From a virus, in the IMG/VR virus record IMGVR_UViG_3300037285_000192, positions 1-29,593 of that record: a stretch of DNA of 29,593 nucleotides; one strand, given 5' to 3'. Position numbers and translations under genes: made by a program. Shown one piece after another: positions 15,930 through 22,803 of this stretch; positions within the stretch are counted from its first letter, which is position 1; each line of letters opens with the position of its first letter. The notes under the pieces are model-generated. The model made no database searches and had not been told where the DNA came from. It saw only the letters and a list, made by a program, of their open reading frames with translations.

Positions 15930-16364
15930 TTATGATTTTTTTAGTTTTCCAAATTCAGCAAATAAGTCTCCCTGGTTAGGATCTACAGTACTGTTTAATT
16001 CCTTTTCCGATCTAGGATCTATTCCAAATTGTTTAAAGCATTGCATAATTGCTTTTTCAGCATCCCTTTTTATAGTCAATTCCACTGAAATATTTTCTGC
16101 TCCAGATGTATATTTCTGTCTATAGCCAGATCCTTTCTTATCTTTATTCTTAGATCTTATCTCTCTAACCGCCCATTCCCATTGTGAAAAGTTTTCTGCC
16201 ATAAGTTCCAAAGCCGGTAGATGAATTCTTTTCAAAGATTCTGAGGAGATTAAAATTCTAGCAAACTTTTTGAAATGTTGCTTTGCAGAAGTGTCCAAAT
16301 AAGATGGTGACTTAGGAATCTCTTTTACTAATTCTGAAGCTTCTCCTTTGTGTACTGTTTTCAT
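15930..16364 (-). CDS. terS: Terminase small subunit (P27 family)
   Basis: This 144-residue DNA-recognition subunit matches the P27/Terminase_4 pattern: a helix (SAKQHFKKFARILISSESLK), a second (LPALELMAENFSQWEWAVRE), the basic stretch YRQKYTSGAENISVELT, and the C-terminal FKQFGIDPRSEKEL helix common in this family. It directly precedes terL with no gap. It should bind the packaging site, which in this gene order is probably nearby, around 16365-16441. Confidence 0.88.
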   Translation of the reverse strand: MKTVHKGEASELVKEIPKSPSYLDTSAKQHFKKFARILISSESLKRIHLPALELMAENFSQWEWAVREIRSKNKDKKGSGYRQKYTSGAENISVELTIKRDAEKAIMQCFKQFGIDPRSEKELNSTVDPNQGDLFAEFGKLKKS

Positions 16365-16379
16365 AACTAAAGGTTTAAG

Positions 16380-16388
16380 CCCCCCCCC
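16380..16388 (-). repeat. G9 homopolymer in the HNH-terS gap (possible packaging-site region)
   Basis: Nine consecutive C on the plus strand (G on minus), the only such run in an AT-rich genome, lie 16 nt upstream of the small terminase start, in the 77-bp gap after the HNH gene. Phages with an HNH next to terminase often use cohesive ends cut near terS, so the gap is the best candidate for cos. Nothing in the sequence fixes the cut point. Confidence 0.4.
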
Positions 16389-16441
16389 TCAAATATTAAC
16401 TATTAGTAAAATTCTTGGTAAGTGGCGATGTATATACAATT

Positions 16442-16786
16442 TTATGTTTTGGTGTTTTGACCCCTATGCCCCTTGGTTTCTTTGTAACCATGAGCTTCTT
16501 TTCCAGACTTACTATCGTGGTGCCATTTGCACAGTGTTTGTAAGTTATTTTCATCTAGTTTGGCTCCGCCATCTTCAATTCTTTGAATATGATCTACATA
16601 TTTGCCCTCTGTTACAATCAAATCATCTTCACACTTCTTGCAGTTAGGATTTGTTTCAATAAATCTCTTTCTTAACTTTCTCCATGGCCAAGAGTTGTAG
16701 AAACCAGTGTCGATTGTATTTCTACGAGAGTAATGTACTCTCTCTGCTACCCATGGTCTTTTTATATTCTTTTGTTTGTTTGGCAT
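16442..16786 (-). CDS. HNH endonuclease (packaging-associated, zinc type)
   Basis: The likely start is ATG at 16786, one base after the helicase stop, giving 114 residues; an earlier ATG would run 30 nt into the helicase gene. The HNH core is complete: zinc ligands Cys49-x2-Cys52, the DHI motif (Asp65-His66), LDENNLQTLC with Asn81 and Cys86, and His89/His90. This family is found beside terminases of cos-type phages, where HNH protein aids end formation. The position directly upstream of terS fits that role. Confidence 0.9.
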   Translation of the reverse strand: MPNKQKNIKRPWVAERVHYSRRNTIDTGFYNSWPWRKLRKRFIETNPNCKKCEDDLIVTEGKYVDHIQRIEDGGAKLDENNLQTLCKWHHDSKSGKEAHGYKETKGHRGQNTKT

Positions 16787-16787
16787 T

Positions 16788-18182
16788 TTAATATGGTACA
16801 TCAATGTTAGTATCACTCATAGGTATATCGTTAGCATATTCGTCATGCTCTTGTGGGTCTGAGTACTTAACCTTGTTTCCATCAAAGTGTAGCCCAATTG
16901 TTTTAAGGGAACCCTGTCTGTATTTAGCAAAAGAGAATTCTGCATTAGCTCCCTTCTCAACCAGCCAATCATCCAATGGTGAGTCTGGATAGTAGTATTC
17001 ATGTCTATACAGAAATGTAACTATATCCGCATCTTGCTCAATCGCACCAGATTCTCTAAGGTCAGATAGCTTTGGGTGCTTATCGGTTCTAGTCTCTACA
17101 GATCTATTGAGTTGGCTCAACGCTATCACAGGGATATTAAGCTCTTTCGCTATAAGCTTTAAGTTTCTAGTGATGGAAGATATCTCCTGCTCTCTATTGT
17201 TGGCCTTTGTCTTGTCTACAATCAATTGGATGTAATCTACTATCAAAATCTTAATATCATGCTTTCGCTTCATGATCCGCGCCTTACTCACAATGTCTCG
17301 TATGTCCATGCTTGGTGTATCTTCAATGTAAATTGGGAAGTGCTTCATTGTATCTATCTTAGATGAAAGTGTATTAAAATACTCAGGCTTCTCAAATCCT
17401 TCTCTGATAAGCTGTGATAAATGAAAGTTAGAATTGTTTGCTATTGTACGCGCACTTAACTGATTGCTGCTCATTTCAAGAGAAAAGAATGCACAAGGAA
17501 TGTTTCTTAAACCACATTCTAGTGTAGTTTTTAATACAAAAGAAGTTTTACCCATACCAGGACGTGCAGCAATAATAATAAGATCTGAAGGTTGCCATCC
17601 ACCTGTAAAATTATCAAGAATTTTAAAGCCTGTTGGTACTCCAGTTAAGTTCACTTGATCTGCATTACTAAGCATCTCGACACGCTCTAGGTTATCTTGT
17701 AGTGATTCAGCATAAGATTTAGTTTTGCGCCCACTAAATACAATTTCATTTATATCATCGTTCCCTTTAGCATCCGTATTTAAAAGCTCTAAGGAGTCTG
17801 TAGACTCATCCATTGCTAACTGGATGTTACGCTGTGACTTCTCAATAATTGATCGCTTAATGTAATACTGAAGCAATAATCTACAGTGATACTCAAGGTG
17901 AGCCGAAGATCCAGTCTTATTGCAAATTAAAACCAAATCGTAAGTAGGTACATCTAGCTTTAAGCTCTTAAGCTTATCGTCCACTGTAATCATGTCGATC
18001 TTATCGTTGGCATTGTAGATCGCTACAATAGCCTTAAATATCTTTTGCATTTTAGCATCAAAGAATATCTTAGAATCCTTTAGGATTTGCATAACTTCTA
18101 TAGCTGCATCTGAATTTGTTAACAAAGCACCTATCACAGTTTCTTCTAATTCTTTGTTATATGGCATTTTCATTTTTTCCAT
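16788..18182 (-). CDS. dnaB: Replicative DNA helicase, DnaB-like
   Basis: This 464-residue hexameric helicase unwinds DNA at the phage fork. The N-terminal helical domain (about 8-110) includes EETVIGALL; the RecA-like domain has Walker A ARPGMGKT (206-213), SLEMSSNQL, Walker B ILIVDYIQLI and the RESGAIEQDADIV motif with the arginine-finger region KYRQG. The overall length is that of bacterial DnaB. It follows the initiator gene with a 1-nt overlap, a lambda O/P-like pairing in which the initiator recruits the helicase to the origin. Confidence 0.95.
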   Translation of the reverse strand: MEKMKMPYNKELEETVIGALLTNSDAAIEVMQILKDSKIFFDAKMQKIFKAIVAIYNANDKIDMITVDDKLKSLKLDVPTYDLVLICNKTGSSAHLEYHCRLLLQYYIKRSIIEKSQRNIQLAMDESTDSLELLNTDAKGNDDINEIVFSGRKTKSYAESLQDNLERVEMLSNADQVNLTGVPTGFKILDNFTGGWQPSDLIIIAARPGMGKTSFVLKTTLECGLRNIPCAFFSLEMSSNQLSARTIANNSNFHLSQLIREGFEKPEYFNTLSSKIDTMKHFPIYIEDTPSMDIRDIVSKARIMKRKHDIKILIVDYIQLIVDKTKANNREQEISSITRNLKLIAKELNIPVIALSQLNRSVETRTDKHPKLSDLRESGAIEQDADIVTFLYRHEYYYPDSPLDDWLVEKGANAEFSFAKYRQGSLKTIGLHFDGNKVKYSDPQEHDEYANDIPMSDTNIDVPY

Positions 18183-18859
18183 TACATTACGTTTCTGAGG
18201 TAAACTGGTTTTTGTTCTTCTGGCTCTTTATTTTTTAATTCGTTTGCAGCATAATTTTTAGCATATTTCGATAGCCTTCTAAATAAACTTTCTGCATCCC
18301 ATCTTAATTTGTAGTTATTAATTTCAATTACTACAGTGTCGTCAAAATCTTCAATAAATTTTTTTCTATTTTTAAATGACTTATGATATCTCATTTTAAA
18401 TTCGGTTTCTAAACGTGAAGGATAATTTTTATTTAAAAAAGCAAAAGCACCATTATCTTCTTTTGTATTATTAGTATTTGTATTATTAGTATTTGTATTA
18501 CTACCTTCATCATTTTCTAAATACCCCTGTTTAATATTCTCACTAGGGGTGTTTAATTTATTAACTAGGGTGTTTAATTTATTAACTACCCTTACAAGAC
18601 GTTTAGAAATCACTTTTTGATCTCTAATTAATTGTATTTTAACAAAGCCTTTTGACTCTAATGATTTTATAATTTGAGTGCATCTACCTTTTGAAACACC
18701 AAACATTTCAGAAAAATGAGCATTACTGGCAAAACAGCCTTTTTCATTATCAAGTGAATCAATTTCAACTAAAAATAGTTTCTCCATAATGCTCATATCT
18801 TTATTTAACCAAATGATTTTTGGTATCCATATCCCTTTAAAATCTCTGTGTATACTCAT
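18182..18859 (-). CDS. Replication initiator-like protein (HTH), with iterons inside the gene
   Basis: This 225-residue protein has a winged helix-turn-helix at about 22-90 (DMSIMEKLFLVEIDSL ... FGVSKGRCTQIIKSLESKGFVK), then low-complexity linkers made by DNA repeats (two copies of LVNKLNT at about 92-106 and Asn/Thr repeats), then a C-terminal helical region (about 145-210). Such HTH proteins upstream of dnaB are the O/DnaD-like initiators of phages. The repeats in the linker part recall phage origins that lie inside the initiator gene. Confidence 0.78.
   Translation of the reverse strand: MSIHRDFKGIWIPKIIWLNKDMSIMEKLFLVEIDSLDNEKGCFASNAHFSEMFGVSKGRCTQIIKSLESKGFVKIQLIRDQKVISKRLVRVVNKLNTLVNKLNTPSENIKQGYLENDEGSNTNTNNTNTNNTKEDNGAFAFLNKNYPSRLETEFKMRYHKSFKNRKKFIEDFDDTVVIEINNYKLRWDAESLFRRLSKYAKNYAANELKNKEPEEQKPVYLRNVM
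18465..18588. other. Candidate replication origin: iterons inside the initiator gene
   Basis: Two perfect tandem 21-bp units GGGTGTTTAATTTATTAACT+A occupy 18547-18567 and 18568-18588, followed by CCC as an inverted cap. About 50 bp away are two perfect 15-bp units GTATTATTAGTATTT (18465-18479, 18480-18494) plus a partial third copy, all A+T. Iterons plus an A+T-rich stretch inside the initiator gene match the lambda ori layout. No experimental support is visible. Confidence 0.55.
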
Positions 18860-18878
18860 ACTTTAATATTTAATAATT

Positions 18879-18905
18879 AAGCCCACAGACAAAGCCTGTG
18901 GGCTT
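18879..18905 (-). terminator. Hairpin between gene 18910-19623 and initiator
   Basis: A 10-bp perfect stem AAGCCCACAG/CTGTGGGCTT with a 7-nt loop lies in the 50-bp gap. The downstream minus strand is only partly T-rich (TTAATTATT), so it may be a weak or partial terminator that tunes expression of the initiator and helicase. Confidence 0.65.
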
Positions 18906-18909
18906 ATAA

Positions 18910-19623
18910 TTAATAAACTTCTATAACTCTTAGATCAGAGAAACTTTCCTTAATGATGGCCACTTCTGCATCAATTAGATTATCAGAAAAATCATTTACA
19001 TAATCCCTAGCTTCAGGTGAAATCAACTGACAGCTTAAATCTGTGCTATCGATATAAATTTCAATTTCAATAAGTTCTTTGACATGGTATTCAAAAACAG
19101 GAATATTGACCTTAAATGCATCTGGAATATTAGATTCTACAGCTTGATCCATTAGGATCTTTTTGTTACCACGGTTATCATCATTGCTTTCAACGTCCTT
19201 ATTAACTATAGCCTTGAATGATTTTAGGACTTTTACAAGATGCATAGCCTTGTCTTTGGTTTCAAAGTAACTCCGATTCATTTTGATAAAGTCAGCGAGT
19301 TCATGGGTAGTTCTCGAAAGACCGGTGTTAATACCAAACTCTTCTAAGATCTTAGAAAATCGTAATTGACCGGAATAATGTTGAAGATCAGGATAGCCTG
19401 GTCTAGCCACTAAATTCATTTGTCTTTTTGGTTTATTAATACTTAAAATATAATCACAACTAATTCTACTCTGAATTGATTTACTTAAAATCTCATTTAT
19501 CATTTGAAGTGTACCTTCAAACTTAAATGATTGTCCAAATTCAGGATATTGAACTGGAGCATCACCTTTTAAAATAGTGACCGTATCACCACTAATTGTT
19601 AAATTAAATTTGTCGTTTTCCAT
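18910..19623 (-). CDS. Early phage protein, possibly DUF2303-like
   Basis: This 237-residue protein has an N-terminal beta region, a central segment KILEEFGINTGLSRTTHELA followed by a helix with FIKMNRSYFETKDKAMHLVK, and a C-terminal beta region (VFEYHVKELIEIEIYIDS). The central 'resist by helical segment, then beta core' pattern resembles DUF2303 proteins of phage early regions, but I cannot confirm it. Its ATG overlaps the stop of the upstream split gene (TAATG), so it is translationally coupled to it. Confidence 0.6.
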   Translation of the reverse strand: MENDKFNLTISGDTVTILKGDAPVQYPEFGQSFKFEGTLQMINEILSKSIQSRISCDYILSINKPKRQMNLVARPGYPDLQHYSGQLRFSKILEEFGINTGLSRTTHELADFIKMNRSYFETKDKAMHLVKVLKSFKAIVNKDVESNDDNRGNKKILMDQAVESNIPDAFKVNIPVFEYHVKELIEIEIYIDSTDLSCQLISPEARDYVNDFSDNLIDAEVAIIKESFSDLRVIEVY

Positions 19624-20042
19624 TAGTTTGCTTTCTTAGATTCATTTATAATTCGAAATTGTCTTTCGTCCTGAGTCAATGGACGTTGTTTTATGAGTTT
19701 TCCATCTCCATTGTAAAAACCCATAAATCCTTCTTCCTGGTCAGCAATCAAGTAGACATCTTCTTCAACTTCTTCAATACCAGATCTTACTTAACCCATT
19801 AATAGTGCAGTGAGTTGTTTTCTAGGTTTTACCTTAATTTTCCAATCATTCATAAATTCTTTTTTCTGTTCATCAAGCCTAGAGATCTCGATAAACTCAG
19901 TAGTTAATTCATCCTTAAGAGCATTAATCGTTTCCGGGTCTAGCTCTTTAGGGTAAATCATCTTTTCGGCTCGCTCACAGTTATCTTTTAGGGCCTGTAA
20001 ACGATCTTTCTTAGATTCGTTTTGTAAAAAGGTTTTTTCCAT
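19623..20042 (-). pseudogene. Early gene split by one in-frame TAA (83 + 55 codons)
   Basis: The first part (20042-19791) encodes 83 residues, MEKTFLQNESKKDRLQAL to ALLMG. It ends at TAA (19793-19791), and the same frame continues at once with VRSGIEEVEEDVYLIADQ, GFMGFYNGDGKLIKQRPL and on to a normal stop at 19625-19623. That second stop overlaps the next ATG as TAATG, the coupling signal used throughout this operon, so the tail was evidently part of a translated gene. There is no ATG right after the TAA (the first in-frame one is 22 codons in). A nonsense change (for example CAA to TAA), readthrough, or a sequencing error would each explain it. Function unknown; the protein is charged and helical, then beta. 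Confidence 0.72.
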
Positions 20043-20060
20043 TTTGTTGTTTGTGTGTAA

Positions 20061-20372
20061 TTAATAATTCAGTTCAATAATTTGTAAAATGTTGCGTGCA
20101 TGAGTAAATAAGTCGCTTATGCTTTCCTTACTACTATCTGTACCTACAAGAAATTGCACTTGCAAATCCTCTATTCTTTTATTCATGTATTGAGGATTTA
20201 TAGCAAAATACCTTGCAATCTCATGATCTTTACAGCCAGAACAATCCTGAGCTATAGCACAGGCCAATATCTTCTCTGAAGTGTCTTTAACACCAGTAAG
20301 CTCATTTACATTAACTTCAAGATTATGACTAAGAAGATTGGTGATGATGTTCAATTTTTTTTCAATGCTCAT
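20061..20372 (-). CDS. Small HTH-containing protein, unknown
   Basis: This 103-residue protein has a probable helix-turn-helix at about 47-70 (KDHEIARYFAINPQYMNKRI) preceded by a Cys-containing helix (ILACAIAQDCSGC). The pattern is reminiscent of the DnaA C-terminal DNA-binding domain, but too short to be sure. It is a candidate regulator of early or late genes. It overlaps the upstream gene by 11 nt. Confidence 0.6.
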   Translation of the reverse strand: MSIEKKLNIITNLLSHNLEVNVNELTGVKDTSEKILACAIAQDCSGCKDHEIARYFAINPQYMNKRIEDLQVQFLVGTDSSKESISDLFTHARNILQIIELNY

Positions 20373-20628
20373 CTCTATAGGTTTTAATGTAATTCAGAAT
20401 AACATAACTAACGGCTACAATTAATATGAAGGCCAGCACATAGCCTACATAACTATCTATATTTGCAACAGGTTCCTCACCACCACAGCCACACATATAG
20501 TAAGCTGCAGAATTTGGATTGGCATTTTCACAAACAGATTCACATCCGTTTCCTCCACTTCCGGGATTACCAAGACTTCCTTCATTATCGAAAAAATCGT
20601 CTAGTTGTAAAGTGTAAAGTATTTTCAT
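20362..20628 (-). CDS. Small Cys/Gly-rich membrane protein, unknown
   Basis: The best start is ATG at 20628 (MKILYTLQLDDFF), which overlaps the previous stop as ATGA; the longer frame starting at 20661 would overlap that gene by 37 nt. The 88 residues have an acidic, Gly-rich and Cys-rich first half (CESVC ... MCGCGGEEP, four Cys) and one membrane helix (YVGYVLAFILIVAVSYVILN), then a basic tail. The Cys cluster would face the periplasm in a type I topology. No family is recognised. Confidence 0.65.
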   Translation of the reverse strand: MKILYTLQLDDFFDNEGSLGNPGSGGNGCESVCENANPNSAAYYMCGCGGEEPVANIDSYVGYVLAFILIVAVSYVILNYIKTYRDEH

Positions 20629-20753
20629 TTTATAAATCTTTTGAAGTTCATAATTAGCCACATGATTAACAGAAAGACTACGGTCATTGCCACATTTAGG
20701 CTGAGAATGTTGGTCGCTAAAACAAGGTAGTCGTGTGTAGTTTCTAGTTCCAT
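20625..20753 (-). CDS. 42-residue membrane peptide
   Basis: ATG at 20753 to TGA at 20625 encodes MELETTHDYLVLATNILSL and a membrane helix (NVAMTVVFLLIMWLIMNF), ending KRFIK. The start overlaps the upstream stop (TAATG) and the stop overlaps the downstream start (ATGA), strong signs that it is translated in a coupled chain. The topology is acidic outside, basic inside. The role is unknown. Confidence 0.72.
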   Translation of the reverse strand: MELETTHDYLVLATNILSLNVAMTVVFLLIMWLIMNFKRFIK

Positions 20754-20902
20754 TACTCTGCTTTTTTACAGATTGTACATCTATCTAAAAAGCTTTCTGC
20801 TTCAGGATCACAAAGTGAATTACTTTCTTTGCAGTATCTTTTTCCTACTCTACAATTGTATAAGTGAGGTCTATTCTGAATTTGCTTTAAGTTGGTTTCC
20901 AT
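20753..20902 (-). CDS. 49-residue Cys-rich protein, possible zinc-binding
   Basis: I chose ATG at 20902 (METNLKQIQNRPHLYNC), which lies just after the upstream peptide's stop; an earlier ATG would overlap that peptide. Five Cys (17, 23, 30, 41, 44) include a C-terminal CxxC, a pattern that suggests a small zinc-binding fold. It is charged, with no membrane segment. Function unknown. Confidence 0.6.
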   Translation of the reverse strand: METNLKQIQNRPHLYNCRVGKRYCKESNSLCDPEAESFLDRCTICKKAE

Positions 20903-20912
20903 GGTTTGTAGA

Positions 20913-20999
20913 TTAGTTTCTTCGGACCCATGCAGCAGCTGCACCCCATTCTTGTAATTCTTTATAAAACGATTTAAGTAATTTTTTTGCTTTTTTCAT
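20913..20999 (-). CDS. 28-residue amphipathic peptide
   Basis: ATG at 20999 overlaps the upstream stop as ATGA and reads MKKAKKLLKSFYKELQEWGA to a TAA at 20913. The sequence forms a basic amphipathic helix. The overlap and the 10-nt gap to the next start support translation. Such a short peptide could also be only a coupling leader. Confidence 0.55.
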   Translation of the reverse strand: MKKAKKLLKSFYKELQEWGAAAAWVRRN

Positions 21000-21301
21000 T
21001 GTCTTAAGTTTTGAAGTTTTTGTATTGCTTTTGTTCTTAATTTCCAAACACATCTATTGCCTTTATTCATCTTTACGAGATCATCTTCAGAAGCGTATTT
21101 CATTAAAAAGGTCTTTACGCCCTGAGGTGATATTTTACCAAATACCTGCGCATCGGATAACTCCTTGAAGCTGGCAAATACCTTTCTATTCACTAGATCT
21201 ATTGCGCTTTGTCTTTTCAATCTTTCTTGTACAAGATCTCTAGGAGCAATCATAAGATCATTGCTTTTTAGATACTCGACAAATTGATCTAGAGTGTTCA
21301 T
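20996..21301 (-). CDS. Small early protein, unknown
   Basis: This 101-residue basic protein is mostly helical: NTLDQFVEYLKSNDL, then FKELSDAQVFGKISPQGVKT with a possible winged-helix turn, and a Lys/Arg-rich end. Its start overlaps the upstream stop (TAATG). It lies second in the operon driven from the repressor region, so it is an early gene. Confidence 0.65.
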   Translation of the reverse strand: MNTLDQFVEYLKSNDLMIAPRDLVQERLKRQSAIDLVNRKVFASFKELSDAQVFGKISPQGVKTFLMKYASEDDLVKMNKGNRCVWKLRTKAIQKLQNLRQ

Positions 21302-21576
21302 TATTCGCTTTTTAGCCTATCTATGATAGATTCCAATTCAACTATCATTTCTATCTTAAGCGCTCTCATAATCCAAAATTCGTGTAGCTTTTTTAGCTTA
21401 GAATAATTTTTGAATGAAGGATCATATTCCTGTACGATTTCACAGAATGAGGATCGATTTTCAAAGCCCATTTTATGAAATTGATTTACGATATTCACAC
21501 ACCTTGCAAATAGTTGCATCCTTTCATTATGGGGTTTAATCTCTATAGCTTCCATATATTTGTATTTAAATGGCAT
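21301..21576 (-). CDS. First gene of the early operon, unknown
   Basis: This 91-residue protein starts at ATG 21576, though an ATG seven codons in is also possible. It is helical (CVNIVNQFHKMGFENRSSF; KKLHEFWIMRALKIEMIVEL) with no recognised domain. It is divergent from the repressor gene and begins about 22 nt after a likely transcript start (-7 box at 21612-21605). The position suggests an early, repressor-controlled gene such as an antirepressor or Cro-like factor, but no HTH is clear. Confidence 0.65.
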   Translation of the reverse strand: MPFKYKYMEAIEIKPHNERMQLFARCVNIVNQFHKMGFENRSSFCEIVQEYDPSFKNYSKLKKLHEFWIMRALKIEMIVELESIIDRLKSE

Positions 21577-21588
21577 AGAGTTTGAATA

Positions 21589-21640
21589 TTATACTATGCC
21601 AAGACAAATATAATACAAATAGTATACTTTTAGTGTACTA
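21589..21640. promoter_or_regulatory. Divergent repressor operator/promoter region
   Basis: An inverted repeat TAGTATAC-N5-GTGTACTA (21620-21640, one mismatch) and a further half-site TAGTATAA on the minus strand (21596-21589) flank a minus-strand -7 box TATATTTG (21612-21605). No TTG lies 19 nt upstream of that box. The layout fits a CI-type operator that represses the early promoter. The repressor's own plus-strand promoter is not obvious; a near-match TATTTTG is at 21646-21652. Confidence 0.65.
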
Positions 21641-21679
21641 ATAAGGTATTTTGTTTAAATAATTTATAACTAACTAATT

Positions 21680-22330
21680 ATGAAGGGTTTAACTATTAAG
21701 GAAACAATAGAAATTATTAAGAAAAAGTGTGAAGAGCTTGAAATTACACCCTATAAAATAAATAAAGACACAGGTTTGTCCTCAAAAGGTGTTCAAAAAA
21801 TACTTGATGGTATTACAAAAAAACCAAGGGTAGAAACATTAGATACTATTTTAAGCTATTTAGAAAACTCTGTTTTAGGCTCAGAGTTAAAGGAAGATCA
21901 TGAACCCTATCTTACACCTCTTAAGACTAAAAACAAAGGCGTGCCTTACTATAATGTAGATTTTACATCTGGTTTTGATATGCTAATAAATTCAGATCAG
22001 CATAAAGCAGACTTCTTTATCGATTACCAACCTTATAACGATGCAGATTTCTGGGTAAATAACATAGGTAACTCCATGTCTCCAAAAATTGAAAATGGAG
22101 ATTTACTGGCCTTAAAACTAAAAACAGACATACAGCAAATTATATATGGTGAAATTTATGCTATCGTAATGCCAGAAATGCGGACAATTAAGTATTTAAG
22201 GAAATCTAAATTGGAAGGTCATATTGAATTTGTTCCAGAAAACTTAGTAGATTACGATGCACAGGATATGCCCATAGAATTAATTAGTAAATTTTTCATA
22301 GTTTTAGGGTCCATTAAAAAATTCTTCTAA
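21680..22330 (+). CDS. CI-like repressor with S24 (LexA) peptidase domain
   Basis: This 216-residue protein keeps the phage lysogenic. Residues 1-62 form the HTH (YKINKDTGLSSKGVQKILDG). The C-terminal domain is S24: Ser132 in IGNSMSPKIENGD and Lys171 in MRTIKYLRK form the Ser-Lys dyad. The segment FTSGFD (95-100) would carry the self-cleavage bond as Ser97-Gly98, 35 residues before the catalytic Ser, the spacing seen in LexA, which has Ala-Gly. The protein should be inactivated in the SOS response. It is one of only two plus-strand genes and faces the early operon. Confidence 0.92.
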   Translation: MKGLTIKETIEIIKKKCEELEITPYKINKDTGLSSKGVQKILDGITKKPRVETLDTILSYLENSVLGSELKEDHEPYLTPLKTKNKGVPYYNVDFTSGFDMLINSDQHKADFFIDYQPYNDADFWVNNIGNSMSPKIENGDLLALKLKTDIQQIIYGEIYAIVMPEMRTIKYLRKSKLEGHIEFVPENLVDYDAQDMPIELISKFFIVLGSIKKFF

Positions 22331-22332
22331 TT

Positions 22333-22800
22333 ATGAAAAAAGTTACACTTATTCTTGCCATTTTGATGATATCATGCGGTCCTATGATGGAAGTTAAAAT
22401 TTCTAAAACTGAAAAGGTTATTGAAACTAATTTAACAAAGAATGAAATATTCGTCAAATCCAACCAATGGATGGTCAAAACTTTCAATAATGCAGAATCA
22501 GTTATTCAATTTTCAGACAAAGAAAGTGGTACCATTACAGGCAAATACATGCTTAAGCAAACATTTACAATAGGTAATAATTATCAAGCAATTCCAAATG
22601 GTGGTATTTTCGCTATCATAAATGTAGATATTAAGGATAACAAAGCTAGAATTACGATAACTCCAGAAGAATACCATACACGAGGGAAAGGTGGTAATCC
22701 TCAATTTATTTATCCTGAAGAAACTGCCAGACAGGATATAGAGGATCTTTTAAATGATTTTGAAACTTATTTGAATATTAAAGAAAATAAGAATTGGTAA
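22333..22800 (+). CDS. DUF4468-like lipoprotein, lysogeny-associated
   Basis: This 155-residue protein has a lipoprotein signal (MKKVTLILAILMISCGP, lipobox MISC) and a TBP-like body common in Bacteroidota lipoproteins: KNEIFVKSNQWMVKTFNNAE, then GTITGKYMLKQTF and YPEETARQDIEDLLNDFETY. It is 3 nt after the repressor and on the same strand, so it is probably expressed from the prophage. Lysogenic conversion or superinfection exclusion at the outer envelope is a reasonable inference. Confidence 0.8.
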   Translation: MKKVTLILAILMISCGPMMEVKISKTEKVIETNLTKNEIFVKSNQWMVKTFNNAESVIQFSDKESGTITGKYMLKQTFTIGNNYQAIPNGGIFAIINVDIKDNKARITITPEEYHTRGKGGNPQFIYPEETARQDIEDLLNDFETYLNIKENKNW

Positions 22801-22803
22801 AAA

